A DNA stretch of 64,000 bases, taken from Lewinella sp. IMCC34183 (lineage in GTDB: Bacteria; Bacteroidota; Bacteroidia; Chitinophagales; Saprospiraceae). Positions 36,096-45,796 of the stretch are shown here, piece by piece. The position numbers and the translations under genes were made by a program. How positions within the stretch are numbered: the stretch's first letter is position 1; every line of letters starts with the position of its first letter. The stretch lies in assembly GCF_003390915.1 (NCBI RefSeq), contig NZ_QMEM01000014.1, positions 27,675-91,674 on the forward strand. The letters run 5' to 3'. The notes below the pieces were generated by a model. The model was given only the letters and a program-made list of their open reading frames with translations, ran no database searches and was not told the origin of the DNA.

Positions 36096-39020
36096 ATGCG
36101 CTTTCCCCTCCCGGTACTGCTCCTCTTGCTGCTCGGCCCCGTCGGTCTGGGGGGACAGGCGCTGGACTACGCGCAGGGCCAACTGATCGTCCAGCTCCGG
36201 CCGGGTACGGACGGTAAGGCTTGGTCCCTTACCCATTCCGAAATCACCGCCTGGCGTCCCCTGGGTCGCGGCATCAACGCCTGGCTGATAACGTTCGACT
36301 GGGCGCGGTACGCGGAATCGGAGCTGCGCGCAGAGTACGCCCGCGATCCCTACGTGGTGGGCGTACAACTGAACCGACGGCTGTCGCTGCGCCGCCGGCC
36401 CAACGATCCCCGCTACGGACAGCAGTGGCAGTTTTTCAACAGCGGGCAGATCGGCGGCGAGAACGGCGCCGACTACCGCGCCGAAGCCGCCTGGGAAGTG
36501 ACCACCGGCGGGGTGACCCCCAACGGCGACACCATCGTCATCGCCAACATCGACAATGGCATCGACCTCGACCACGAAGACCTTATCGCCAACCTCTGGG
36601 TAAATCGCGACGAGGTGCCCGGTAACGGCCGGGACGACGACCGCAACGGCTATATCGACGATTATTACGGCTGGAATACGGCCCTCGACAACAACGACGT
36701 GGAGGGGGGCAAGGGCGACCACGGCACGCCGGTCACGGGACAACTCGCCGCCGTCGGCAACAACGGCGTGGGCGTGACCGGCGTCAACTGGCGCGCCAGG
36801 GTGATGACGATCACCAACGACTTCGACCCCCTGGAGTCCGAAGTGATCCAGGCCTACGGCTACGCCCTCGAGGCGCGGCTGCGCTACGACGCTACCGGCG
36901 GGCGGGAGGGGGCCTACGTCGTGGCCACCAACGCCAGCTGGGGCCGCGACCGGGCCTTCCCCTCCCAGAGTCCGCTGTGGTGCGCGCTGTACGATACGCT
37001 GGGCCACCACGGCATCATCAACGTAGCCGCGGTACCGAACCGCGACCTCGACGTCGACGAGGTCGGCGACCTGCCCTCGCTCTGCGGATCGGAGTACCTG
37101 GTAGTGGTCACCAATATCGACACCCGGGGCAAGAAGGTAAAGGACGCCGGCTACGGGGCTACTTCCGTCGACCTGGCCGCCTTCGGCGAGGGCGTCTACA
37201 CCACCCTGCTGGGCAACTCCTACGGGCAGGTATACGGCACCTCCTTCGCGGCACCGGCGGTGACCGGGGCCTTCGCCCTGCTCTACTCGGCCCCCTGCCC
37301 CAACCTGGGCCTGCGCCTGCGCAGCGACCCGCCCGCTACTGCCCGCTACCTGCGCGGGGTGCTCCTCTCCACGCTGCGCCCCCTGCCGACCCTGGCCGGG
37401 GTCACGGCTACCGGTGGCGCGCTCGACCTGGGGGCTGCGGTGCGGCGCCTGATGCAAGATTGCGTGGGCTGCCTGCCACCGACCTCCTTTACCGCGGCGC
37501 CCCCGGGCGACGCTTCCTCCGATCTCTGGCTCGACTGGCAGGCTGCGAGCTCCACCACGCGGACCGACCTGCAGTACCGGTTGCACGGAAGGACGGAGTG
37601 GACCACCATTTCCGCCCTCACGCCCCCCTACCGCCTGACCGGCCTGCCGAGTTGCCAGGAGTACGACCTGCAGCTAATAGCCTCCTGCGGAACGGATACG
37701 GCCCGGTCCGAGCAACTCACCCTGGAAACGCCCGGTTGCTGCCGGCTACCGGACGCCTACCGCGTCGCCGCCCTGCCCGGCGGCCGGCTCGTGGCCGAGT
37801 GGGAGCCGCTGCTGAATGCCCTTAGCTATACCCTGCGGTACCGTACGGGGGAGGACCCCTGGACCGAGCTGACCACCCGGGAATCCCAGATCGAACTCAC
37901 CGGCCTGCGCAACTGCCGCATGTACGAGGTCGAGCTGCGCACCAACTGTACGGGGGGTGCCACCCGCTTTCAGGGTCGTCGCGTGCAGAAAACGCTGGGC
38001 TGCGGGGTCTGTCTCGATGCCGAGTATTGCGTACCTACCGGCTTCGGTAACGAACAGGAGTGGATCGCCCGCGTGGAGATCCCGGGTATCCTGGACGTGC
38101 GGTCGAGCCGCGAGATCGACGGCTACCGCAACTTCGGCGACGAAACCCTCGGCAGCATGGTACCCGGTGGCGTATACCCCATAGAGGTGACGCCCGACTA
38201 CCGGGGCAGCGGCTTCACCCAGGACGTGCACGTATACGTCGACTGGAACCAGGACGGAACCTTCGCGGCCGACGAGCTGGCCCTGGAGCAATCCGCGCCG
38301 CGCGGCGCTGCCGCGCGCGGCAGCCTTACCGTCCCCGCGGAAAGTGCCCTCGGCCTGACGCGCATGCGGATCGTCATGCAATTCACCTCCGTCAAGACCG
38401 GCGCCTGCCCCGCCGGCAGCAACCAGCAATTTTCCGGGGAGGTGGAAGACTACTGCCTCGACATCACCGCCGCCCAGGGCTGCCCGCCCCCACCGGCGCT
38501 CATGGCCACCTACGACGACCGGACCGGCGCAACGCTCCTCGAGTGGGGCGCCAGTGCCGCCCCCGGCAATAAGTACCGCGTGCGGTACCGCCCGCGGGGT
38601 ACGGATCCGTGGACGACCCGCATGGTCACGGGACTCTCCGTCACCATCAACAACCTCAACCTGTGCAACAGCTACGAGGTGCAGGTGGCCAGCCGCTGCG
38701 ACGACGTGACGGGCGAAGACCGTACCGTCGTACTCGGCGACGATTGCGTATTGGCCGGCCACAGCCCCCTGCCGGAAACGGAATGGACGGTCTCCCCCAA
38801 TCCCGCCAGCGACCGCATCCATGTCGCGTGGTCCGACGGGCTGACGGTCGAGGAGATCAGCCTGTTCGCTCCCGACGGCCGGCGCGTCTTGGATCTTTCA
38901 GTCGATCCGGGTGCCCGCGGCCTGCCGTTACGGCTGCACGGACTTGCCGCCGGGGTGTACCTATTGCGTATCCGGGACGCCACCGGCCGCGCCGGTGCCC
39001 GGCGCGTCGTACTGCGGTAG
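36096..39020 (+). CDS. Subtilisin-like S8 peptidase with GEVED and type IX sorting domain
   Basis: A 974-residue exported protease. Signal peptide about 1-20, then a short prodomain. The catalytic triad is Asp153 (NIDNGIDLDH), His209 (GDHGTPVTG, where most family members read HGTHV) and Ser383 (YGTSFAAPAVTG). Cys-paired fibronectin-III-like modules follow at about 455-640 and 795-890. A GEVED domain (about 660-800) carries VDWNQDGTF and SGEVEDYCLDI. The last 75 residues form a type A C-terminal sorting domain (SPNPASDRIHV, GVYLLRI), which directs export through the type IX system. Expected on the surface or released. Confidence 0.93.
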   Translation: MRFPLPVLLLLLLGPVGLGGQALDYAQGQLIVQLRPGTDGKAWSLTHSEITAWRPLGRGINAWLITFDWARYAESELRAEYARDPYVVGVQLNRRLSLRRRPNDPRYGQQWQFFNSGQIGGENGADYRAEAAWEVTTGGVTPNGDTIVIANIDNGIDLDHEDLIANLWVNRDEVPGNGRDDDRNGYIDDYYGWNTALDNNDVEGGKGDHGTPVTGQLAAVGNNGVGVTGVNWRARVMTITNDFDPLESEVIQAYGYALEARLRYDATGGREGAYVVATNASWGRDRAFPSQSPLWCALYDTLGHHGIINVAAVPNRDLDVDEVGDLPSLCGSEYLVVVTNIDTRGKKVKDAGYGATSVDLAAFGEGVYTTLLGNSYGQVYGTSFAAPAVTGAFALLYSAPCPNLGLRLRSDPPATARYLRGVLLSTLRPLPTLAGVTATGGALDLGAAVRRLMQDCVGCLPPTSFTAAPPGDASSDLWLDWQAASSTTRTDLQYRLHGRTEWTTISALTPPYRLTGLPSCQEYDLQLIASCGTDTARSEQLTLETPGCCRLPDAYRVAALPGGRLVAEWEPLLNALSYTLRYRTGEDPWTELTTRESQIELTGLRNCRMYEVELRTNCTGGATRFQGRRVQKTLGCGVCLDAEYCVPTGFGNEQEWIARVEIPGILDVRSSREIDGYRNFGDETLGSMVPGGVYPIEVTPDYRGSGFTQDVHVYVDWNQDGTFAADELALEQSAPRGAAARGSLTVPAESALGLTRMRIVMQFTSVKTGACPAGSNQQFSGEVEDYCLDITAAQGCPPPPALMATYDDRTGATLLEWGASAAPGNKYRVRYRPRGTDPWTTRMVTGLSVTINNLNLCNSYEVQVASRCDDVTGEDRTVVLGDDCVLAGHSPLPETEWTVSPNPASDRIHVAWSDGLTVEEISLFAPDGRRVLDLSVDPGARGLPLRLHGLAAGVYLLRIRDATGRAGARRVVLR

Positions 39021-39042
39021 CCCCGCGTAGCGCTGCGCAACT

Positions 39043-39050
39043 TACCTTTG
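39043..39050 (+). promoter_or_regulatory. -7 box of panB
   Basis: TACCTTTG, a full TAnnTTTG match, ends 4 nt before the panB ATG. No -33 element was recognised. Confidence 0.55.
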
Positions 39051-39054
39051 CCGC

Positions 39055-39876
39055 ATGAGCGTACACAAAGCGAGCGACGTAAAGCGGGTGACCACGCACA
39101 CCCTGCGGGCCATGAAGGAAAGCGGGGAGAAGATCGCCATGCTTACCGCCTACGACTATTCCACGGCGCGAATCCTGGACGCCGGCGGCGTCGACGTGCT
39201 GCTGGTCGGTGACTCGGCCAGTAATGTGATGGCAGGCCACGAAACTACCCTGCCCATCACCCTGGACCAGATGATTTACCACGCCAGCAGTGTCGTGCGC
39301 GGCGTGCAACGGGCGCTGGTAATCGTCGACCTGCCCTTCGGCACCTACCAGGGCGACAGCAAGATGGCTCTCAAGTCAAGCATCCGCATCATGAAGGAAA
39401 GCGGCGCCCACGCCGTGAAACTCGAGGGCGGACAGGAAGTGGAAGAGAGTATCCGGCGCATCCTCACGGCGGGTATTCCCGTAATGGGTCACCTGGGCCT
39501 GACCCCGCAGTCGATCTACAAGTTTGGCACCTACACCGTGCGCGCCAAGCAGGAAGCCGAGGCCCGCCGCCTGATGAAGGACGCCAAGTTGCTCGAAGAT
39601 CTGGGCTGTTTCGGACTCGTACTCGAAAAGATTCCCGCCGATCTCGCCCAGAAGGTGAGTGAATCCCTAGAAATCCCCACCATCGGCATTGGGGGTGGCG
39701 TACACACCGACGGACAGGTGCTCGTGACCCAGGATATGCTGGGCATTACCCAGGACTTCCACCCCCGCTTCCTGCGGCGCTACGCCGAGCTGTTTGACGT
39801 CATTCGCGACGCCACCAGCGCCTACGTCAGCGACGTCAAGGCCCGCAACTTCCCCGGCGACGAGGAGCAGTACTAG
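39055..39876 (+). CDS. panB: 3-methyl-2-oxobutanoate hydroxymethyltransferase
   Basis: A 273-residue TIM-barrel enzyme for the first committed step of pantothenate (coenzyme A) synthesis, adding a hydroxymethyl group from methylene-tetrahydrofolate to alpha-ketoisovalerate. Motifs are [29 protein letters not shown] with the metal-binding Asp, VKLEGG with the substrate Lys and Glu, and GHLGLTPQS. Length is typical. The predicted leaderless start is supported by the adjacent -7 box. No other pan gene is in the window. Confidence 0.97.
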   Translation: MSVHKASDVKRVTTHTLRAMKESGEKIAMLTAYDYSTARILDAGGVDVLLVGDSASNVMAGHETTLPITLDQMIYHASSVVRGVQRALVIVDLPFGTYQGDSKMALKSSIRIMKESGAHAVKLEGGQEVEESIRRILTAGIPVMGHLGLTPQSIYKFGTYTVRAKQEAEARRLMKDAKLLEDLGCFGLVLEKIPADLAQKVSESLEIPTIGIGGGVHTDGQVLVTQDMLGITQDFHPRFLRRYAELFDVIRDATSAYVSDVKARNFPGDEEQY

Positions 39877-39907
39877 GCGTCACTTCGCCCCGTAGCGGAC
39901 AGCTTCT

Positions 39908-39915
39908 TAGCTTTG
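39908..39915 (+). promoter_or_regulatory. -7 box of mltG
   Basis: TAGCTTTG, a full TAnnTTTG match, 46 nt before the mltG ATG. No -33 element at standard spacing. Confidence 0.5.
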
Positions 39916-39961
39916 CATCGGCAACCCCGGCCCCGGCAGGGCGTTTTTCTGATATACTGCT

Positions 39962-40987
39962 ATGAAACGGATCCTCGGACTTATTCTTCTTTTGTGTCTC
40001 GCCGTCGCCGGATATGCCTATTACCAGATCATGGTGGTACCCGTCGTACCCGCCGACGCGCCCGGCCCGGTAGCCGTGGAAATCCCGACCGGTAGCTCCT
40101 ACGAGCAGGTCATGGATACCCTCGCCGTACAGGGTATTACTCCCAACCGCACCTTCTTCGATCCGCTGGCGCAGCAGATGGGCTTCTACCGGGAGCGCAT
40201 GCGCTCCGGCCGGTTCACCCTGAACCCCGGCAGCAGTGCCGTACAGGTGATCCGCAAGCTCCGGAGCGGTGCCCAGGCTACCGTGGACGTGGTCCTCACC
40301 ACCGAACGCGAACCCATGAACGTCGCGGCCAAGGTGGCACGGTTTCTGGAGCCGGACAGCGCGGCCTTCCTCAGCCTCTTTGAGAATGCGGCCTTCGTCG
40401 ACAGCCTGGGCTACACGGCCAAAACCCTGCAGACGCTCTTCATCCCGAATACCTACGAAATGTACTGGAACGCCACGCCGCGCGACTTCGTCGCCCGCAT
40501 GGTAAAGGAGCACGAGCGCTTCTGGCGGGCCAACGACCGCCTGAAAAAGGCCGAAGCCCTGGACCTCAGCCCCGCCGAGGTGTATACGCTGGCCAGTATC
40601 GTGGAAAAGGAAAGCCTGGTAGCCTCCGAGCGGCCCCGCATCGCCGGCGTGTACCTCAACCGCCTGCGGATCGGCATGCCGCTGCAGGCCGACCCCACGG
40701 CCGTCTTCGCCACGCGGGAATTCGACGTCGGGCGGGTCCTCAACCGGCACATCGAGTTCGACAGCCCCTACAATACCTACCGCTACCCGGGGCTGCCCCC
40801 CGGCCCCATTACGATGTCGAGCGTAGGCAGCATCGACGCGGTGCTCGATCCGGAGGAACACAAGTATCTCTATTTCTGCGCCCGCGGCGACGGGAGCGGA
40901 CAACACAATTTCGCCTCAACCCTGGCCGGGCATTCCCGCAATATCGCCATCTACGTAGCCAACCTACGCGAACGGGGCATACGCTAG
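39962..40987 (+). CDS. mltG: Endolytic murein transglycosylase
   Basis: A 341-residue inner-membrane enzyme (single N-terminal TM, about 5-22) that cuts nascent glycan strands. A LysM-like region precedes the catalytic YceG domain. The active site LASIVEKES places the catalytic Glu at 215 (with Glu217 next to it), followed by RIAGVYLNRLRIGMPLQADPT in two consensus halves and YNTYRYPGLPPGPI. The length is normal. It converges on the large type IX cargo gene with 7 bp between stops. Confidence 0.96.
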   Translation: MKRILGLILLLCLAVAGYAYYQIMVVPVVPADAPGPVAVEIPTGSSYEQVMDTLAVQGITPNRTFFDPLAQQMGFYRERMRSGRFTLNPGSSAVQVIRKLRSGAQATVDVVLTTEREPMNVAAKVARFLEPDSAAFLSLFENAAFVDSLGYTAKTLQTLFIPNTYEMYWNATPRDFVARMVKEHERFWRANDRLKKAEALDLSPAEVYTLASIVEKESLVASERPRIAGVYLNRLRIGMPLQADPTAVFATREFDVGRVLNRHIEFDSPYNTYRYPGLPPGPITMSSVGSIDAVLDPEEHKYLYFCARGDGSGQHNFASTLAGHSRNIAIYVANLRERGIR

Positions 40988-40994
40988 CCCGCCG

Positions 40995-43814
40995 CTACCG
41001 CCGGATCACCCGCAGCGTACGCACGGCCTCGCCGGCCGTAACCCGCACGAAGTATACACCTGCGGGACGCTGTCGTAGGTCCACCTCCTCCGCAACCCGC
41101 GCTCGCCGCCCCAGTTCGCGTACCTCGAGACGTCGGCCGGCGCCGTCGAACAGCTCGATACGTACCGCCTCGTAGGTCGGCAGTTCCAGTTGCACTTCAA
41201 GCCGGCCGGCCGTGGGATTGGGGAATACCGCCAGCGCGGCCAACACGCCGAAGGGGTCGTCGGTCGAGACGGCCTGCAGGTCCACGCTTACGGCAAGCTG
41301 GTCGGTGCAGCCCACGGCATCGGTGACCGTCACGGTGTAATCCGTCACGCTCAGGCTATCGGCCGATTGCGTCGTATCGCCGTTGCTCCAGGCGTAGGTA
41401 TAGGGCGAGAGGCCATCCCCCACCAGCACGTAAGCCGTGCCGTCGTCGGCGAAGATGCCTGAGGGCGGGTCGGTCGCGTACCGCAGGTTAAGATCGGCGG
41501 GGCACCGGCGCACGCCAAAGTCGTCAAAGGTGACGAAGACGTCCTGGCTGCCGCCCGTGACGGTGAAGGTGAAGCGGTAGCCGCTGCCGGTCAGGCCGGT
41601 AAGCTGGAATACCGAATCGGCGGGAACGGCCGCGAGGTCAATGAGCGTCTCGCCGACATCGACACCGGGGCAGTTCTGCAGGGCGTCCACGGTCAGCCCG
41701 ACCAGCCCACCGGCTACCGGGTTGCCGTCGGCATCGCGGAGCCGCAGGGTGAAGGTGAGGGTGTCGGAGGCCTGGAAATCACCGTAGGCTGCGGTGGTGA
41801 AGTTCATTTCCCCGTCCTGCCCGTTGAGGTTATCGGTCAGGGCCAGGGAGGGGGTACCCGCCCGCCGGGCGATGGTCAGGTCGGCGGGAATTTCCCAGCC
41901 GTCGGGCCGGCGCCCGTCCTCGAAGTCCACCAGAAAGGGCAGTTGCTGCGCCAGAGGGTAGACGTAGGTTAGGGTATCGTTGTAGGTAGCCATATCGCCG
42001 TCTGCGGTGACCCGGAAGAGGATGCGGTTGGGGAAGGCATTGTCGGTGGTTACCGGCTCGGGGAAGCGGTAGGTCAGGGGGGTACCGGGTACCCGGGGGG
42101 CGGGGGCGCGCGCGCTCACCTCCGGACCGCCGTTGAGCGAGTAGCTGACGGTGACGGAATCCACCGGCTGGCCGCCGAGTGTGGTGTAGGTGAAGGCCAG
42201 CGTATCGATGCGCTCCCCGCAGTTCTGGGCGTTGGAGAGGCGGGCACGTACCGCGGCGTAGTCCGTGCCCTGCCTGCGCGTGATGCGTACGTTGTCGATG
42301 GATACGCCCTCACGCTGGTTGTCGCCGTCGCTCTCGAAGACAAACCGCAGCCGTACCTCGTCGGCCCCGGCCAGGCCGGCCAATTGCTGCTCCACCAGGG
42401 CGTACCGTCCGCCAAATCCACCGTCGCCGTCCCACTGCCGCTGCTGGCCGTTGTTATACCAGTTGATACCGGTGGCGTTGCGGGGCAGACGACGCCAGCT
42501 GCGGCCGCCGTCGGTACTGCTTTGGAGGTAGAGGCCGTCAAATTCCGCCTCCGTGTCCACGTACAGCAGGAAGGAGAGGTAGGGATCCTCGTTCAGCCCC
42601 GTAAAGTCGAAGCAGGGCGAGGAGAGGTAGCTCAGCTCGTCGTCGTTGTAGGTGCCGGTGGCGTTGGTCACGTAGGCGTACGCGCCCGCGCCCGCCCGGT
42701 CGATACGCGGCGCGCGGGGCCGGGCGCGCGCCCAGCTTACCGGTCCGGCACCGCCCTGCGCGGGCAGCCAGAATCCGTTGTCCGTCTCGAAGGTTTCGAC
42801 GTAGGGGAAGGCATCGATCTTGGGCAGGCTCACGACGGTGGCGGTCAGCGTATCGTTTCCGGTAGCCTGATCGTCCTCCAGCTCGGTCCATACCCTGATC
42901 TCGTAGTATCCGGCCTCGCTGAGGTCTACCTGGGTATCGAAGGTGAAGTACTTGGTACTGTCCACGCCCAGCACGCCGGTATAGATACCGTCGAAGGGGA
43001 AATTGACGCCGCCGTCCTCTCCGTTCACTGTAAAGTTGATCCGGATAAACTGCTGGGCCTCCCCCCCGAAGTTGGTAATTCCGACGGTCAACGAGTCCAT
43101 CCCGTCGTGCTGACAGCCGCTTACGGGTTGCCGCAGCATGGTCACGCCCACGTCCCGCCGGATCTGGGTGCGGATGCGGAAGGGCCCGCGCCGGACGCTG
43201 GTCTCGTCGGTACCGGCGCACTCGGTTTCGATGTAGAAGTCGTAGGCGGTCTGGGTATCCAGTCCACTCACCCGGAGCATGGTATCCTGGGTAGCGAGGC
43301 GGGTGACGTCCTCACTCTCGGGATCTACCCCCGCCGGCCCGTAGCGGATCACGTAGGTAGGGGCACCGGGGGTGCCGCGAAAGCGGATGTCCACGGAATT
43401 GTACCGCACCCGGTACAAGTCGATGGAGGAAAGCGGCGGCGGCGCGCAGGTGCGGCAGCTGGCCGTAAGGGTGTTCAGGGTTGGGTTGGTCGCCGGAGCC
43501 TGTACGGTATAGAGCAGGCTGTCGTTGTTGTCCAGCACGCTGAAGCCCACCTCCTCCGGGAAAGCCCCGGCGCGGTATCCGATGCGCACCTCCGCCCCGT
43601 TGGTCACGGGGAAGAACAAATCGCGCCGCGCCCCGTCGTCGTTGGTGGCGTCGAGGGTGTAGGTGGTGGTCACGTCGTCCACGCTCACGGTTACCTCACC
43701 ACCGTTCCAGCCGTCGCCGCCCTGATCCGTTAGCTGCAACTGGTAATAGCAGTCCTGGCCGTGAAGGGCAGAGAGTAGCAGGAGGGGAAGAAAAGTAAGT
43801 AGAGGTAGACGCAT
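40995..43814 (-). CDS. Large secreted multidomain protein with type IX sorting domain
   Basis: A 939-residue exported protein starting at ATG 43814 (signal MRLPLLTFLPLLLLSALHG; an upstream start adds non-signal residues). Its first module has CYYQLQLTDQGGDGWNG, a calcium-site-like motif common in Bacteroidota adhesins. A fibronectin-III-like stretch and an Ig-like stretch follow. A MAM/jelly-roll-like module near 340-520 carries PYVETFETDNGFW and DGLYLQSSTDGGRSW. Then comes a PKD/SprB-like repeat (SPYTYAWSNGDTTQSADSL). The last 75 residues are a type A sorting domain (VFPNPTAGRLEV, AGVYFVRV). No catalytic motif was seen, so adhesion or matrix function is the likeliest role. Confidence 0.85.
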   Translation of the reverse strand: MRLPLLTFLPLLLLSALHGQDCYYQLQLTDQGGDGWNGGEVTVSVDDVTTTYTLDATNDDGARRDLFFPVTNGAEVRIGYRAGAFPEEVGFSVLDNNDSLLYTVQAPATNPTLNTLTASCRTCAPPPLSSIDLYRVRYNSVDIRFRGTPGAPTYVIRYGPAGVDPESEDVTRLATQDTMLRVSGLDTQTAYDFYIETECAGTDETSVRRGPFRIRTQIRRDVGVTMLRQPVSGCQHDGMDSLTVGITNFGGEAQQFIRINFTVNGEDGGVNFPFDGIYTGVLGVDSTKYFTFDTQVDLSEAGYYEIRVWTELEDDQATGNDTLTATVVSLPKIDAFPYVETFETDNGFWLPAQGGAGPVSWARARPRAPRIDRAGAGAYAYVTNATGTYNDDELSYLSSPCFDFTGLNEDPYLSFLLYVDTEAEFDGLYLQSSTDGGRSWRRLPRNATGINWYNNGQQRQWDGDGGFGGRYALVEQQLAGLAGADEVRLRFVFESDGDNQREGVSIDNVRITRRQGTDYAAVRARLSNAQNCGERIDTLAFTYTTLGGQPVDSVTVSYSLNGGPEVSARAPAPRVPGTPLTYRFPEPVTTDNAFPNRILFRVTADGDMATYNDTLTYVYPLAQQLPFLVDFEDGRRPDGWEIPADLTIARRAGTPSLALTDNLNGQDGEMNFTTAAYGDFQASDTLTFTLRLRDADGNPVAGGLVGLTVDALQNCPGVDVGETLIDLAAVPADSVFQLTGLTGSGYRFTFTVTGGSQDVFVTFDDFGVRRCPADLNLRYATDPPSGIFADDGTAYVLVGDGLSPYTYAWSNGDTTQSADSLSVTDYTVTVTDAVGCTDQLAVSVDLQAVSTDDPFGVLAALAVFPNPTAGRLEVQLELPTYEAVRIELFDGAGRRLEVRELGRRARVAEEVDLRQRPAGVYFVRVTAGEAVRTLRVIRR

Positions 43815-43944
43815 AGGGCAGGATTCCGTCCGGGAAAAATACCACAAAGGCCCCGAACGTTAGGTCGCGGGGGCTCCTGAACCATTTATTTAGGGTGGCG
43901 TTAGTCCCCCGGCCACCGTTCTTTCACGCTATCACCATATTCCC

Positions 43945-44862
43945 TTGGTCGTCTACACCATCAGCGACGTTGAAAAACTTACCGGTATCCGGGCGCATAC
44001 GCTACGGGCCTGGGAGCAGCGGTATGACCTGGTCACTCCCCGGCGCGACGAGAATAACGTGCGGTACTACCTGGAGCCGGACCTGAAAGAGCTCTGCAAC
44101 ATTGCCCTTCTCAACCGCCACGGCTACCGCATCAGCAAGATCGCGGCCCTTTCCGACCGGGAGCGCCGCCGGGCCGTAGCGTCGGTATCCTCCCTCAACA
44201 TCAGCGCCGACACCGAGCTCGACGCCCTCACGCTCTGCGCCGTGGAGCCCGACCCCGAACGGTTCAGCTTCATCATCGACACCAACGTGGCCCAGCGGGG
44301 CTTCGAGGAGACCATGATGGAAGTGGTTTACCCCATGCTGGATAAGCTGGGGCTGCTCTATTTTACCGGCTCGGTCCGGTCGGTGCAGGAGTCGCTCATC
44401 AGCGCCCTGATTCGCCAGAAACTACTGGCGGCCACCGACCAGCTTCCCTTCGCCGGGCCGGGGGGGCTACCGCGTTTCGCCCTTTTCCTGCCCGAGGGCG
44501 AACGGCAGGAACTCAGCACCCTGTTCGTGCAGTACCTCCTGCGCAAGCGTGGGTTTCCCGTGTTGTACCTGGGCGCCGACGTTTCCCCCCAGGACCTGGA
44601 GGATCTGGTCCGCGTCACGGAGGTGGATTACTTATTCGCCATTCTTTCCAGCACCTTCGTGGCCCGGCCCGTCGAGGAACTCGCGGCGGAAATTCTCGAG
44701 CGTTGTCCCGACAGCCGCCTGCTCCTCTCCGGCTACCAGGCCACCCTGCACGATCTCTCCGAATACCCCCGCGCTACCTGCCTGGGCGGGCTAACCGAGA
44801 CCATCCGCTTCGTTGAATCGCTCAGTAACCGCGCAAGTCAGAATATTGCTGCAGTGAAATGA
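43945..44862 (+). CDS. MerR-family regulator with a B12-binding-fold domain lacking ligand histidines
   Basis: A 305-residue regulator starting at TTG 43945. The MerR helix-turn-helix opens with YTISDVEKLTGIRAHTLRAWEQRY (in two consensus halves, 4-27). The C-terminal 200 residues have the CarH/LitR-like layout: a helical cap, then a Rossmann-like domain (LYLGADVSPQDLEDLV). The positions that bind cobalamin in CarH are changed: the EH pair reads ES (Glu149-Ser150) and the lower-ligand His region reads GERQELS (Gln188). It may sense something else or act constitutively. Its 3' end overlaps the TPR gene by 41 bp on the opposite strand. Confidence 0.88.
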   Translation: MVVYTISDVEKLTGIRAHTLRAWEQRYDLVTPRRDENNVRYYLEPDLKELCNIALLNRHGYRISKIAALSDRERRRAVASVSSLNISADTELDALTLCAVEPDPERFSFIIDTNVAQRGFEETMMEVVYPMLDKLGLLYFTGSVRSVQESLISALIRQKLLAATDQLPFAGPGGLPRFALFLPEGERQELSTLFVQYLLRKRGFPVLYLGADVSPQDLEDLVRVTEVDYLFAILSSTFVARPVEELAAEILERCPDSRLLLSGYQATLHDLSEYPRATCLGGLTETIRFVESLSNRASQNIAAVK

Positions 44863-45688
44863 TCTGCCAGGCGTTGAGTACCCGCTCTACTTCGGCCGGG
44901 TGGACAGCGGCGATTGCCACCAGGGCGGTACCGTTCTCCGGTCGGGGCAGCAGGTCGCTGTAGTACTCCGGGAAGGCTCGCCGCTCGTCGTCGCTGGCGT
45001 TGGCGCGATCGTGCTGAACGGCCCGCGTCGCGTTGCTCCACACTTCAAACCCCAGTCCGGCATCGTAACAAAGTTGCTCGAGCTGCTCGATCCGGGCCGC
45101 GTCACCGGTGTGCAGCAGGCAGCTGAAGGTCTGATAGGGTGACCGCTTGATGCGCGTGACCGCGTCGTAGATCGGTACGCGGCGGCGGCCGATGACGTTA
45201 TAGCCCTGCTGACCACGGCGGTCGTAAAGCATCAGGTCGCGGTAACGCATGCCGCTGCCGGGGTGCGGAATGCTGACGACCCGGCCGCGGGCGGCGTCCA
45301 AAGCCTGCATCCAGAGAATTTCGTAGCCATCCTGGTGACGCAGCTGCAGACCGAGGGGCCGCTTGGTATCGAGGTCCGCGAAACCGAATTTGGACCATAC
45401 CGTCTGGGCGATGCGCATCCGCTTGAGGGGCACGGCCGCCAGACCGAGTTGCCACCAGGCGTCGCGATCGTCGGCGTCGAGCGCCACCGTCTTGCTCCAG
45501 TAGTGGAAGGCCGGCTTCCATTCGTGGCGGCGGCTATAGATCGTACCCAGTACCCGGAACGCGTCGGCCCATTCGGGCACGATGCGGGTCACCTTCTTCA
45601 GGAGCTTCACGGCAGTGTAGGGGTCTCCCACGCGGTCGTAGCGAAGCGCCTGCTCGTAAAGGTCCAGATAATTAGGTGGTACGTTCAT
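44822..45688 (-). CDS. TPR-containing protein of unknown function
   Basis: A 288-residue protein. The start at 45688 (MNVPPNYLDLYEQAL) was preferred over a longer frame whose extension looks non-coding. Residues about 8-110 form two to three tetratricopeptide repeats (for example YEQALRYDRVGDPYTAVKLLKKV and AFRVLGTIYSRRHEWKPAFHYW in pieces). The C-terminal half has no recognised motif but is rich in Arg and aromatic residues. It is likely cytoplasmic, with no signal peptide. Convergent with the MerR gene, overlapping its last 41 bp. Confidence 0.78.
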   Translation of the reverse strand: MNVPPNYLDLYEQALRYDRVGDPYTAVKLLKKVTRIVPEWADAFRVLGTIYSRRHEWKPAFHYWSKTVALDADDRDAWWQLGLAAVPLKRMRIAQTVWSKFGFADLDTKRPLGLQLRHQDGYEILWMQALDAARGRVVSIPHPGSGMRYRDLMLYDRRGQQGYNVIGRRRVPIYDAVTRIKRSPYQTFSCLLHTGDAARIEQLEQLCYDAGLGFEVWSNATRAVQHDRANASDDERRAFPEYYSDLLPRPENGTALVAIAAVHPAEVERVLNAWQIISLQQYSDLRGY

Positions 45689-45796
45689 AGGTAGTGCACT
45701 GCAAGCAAAGGGGCCCGGGGGCCGGAGTTTAGTAACGTATGACCGGGAGCTTGGTTGCCGCTTCAACCCCCGTCGCGGGTCAGGCGTTGCTCGTGC

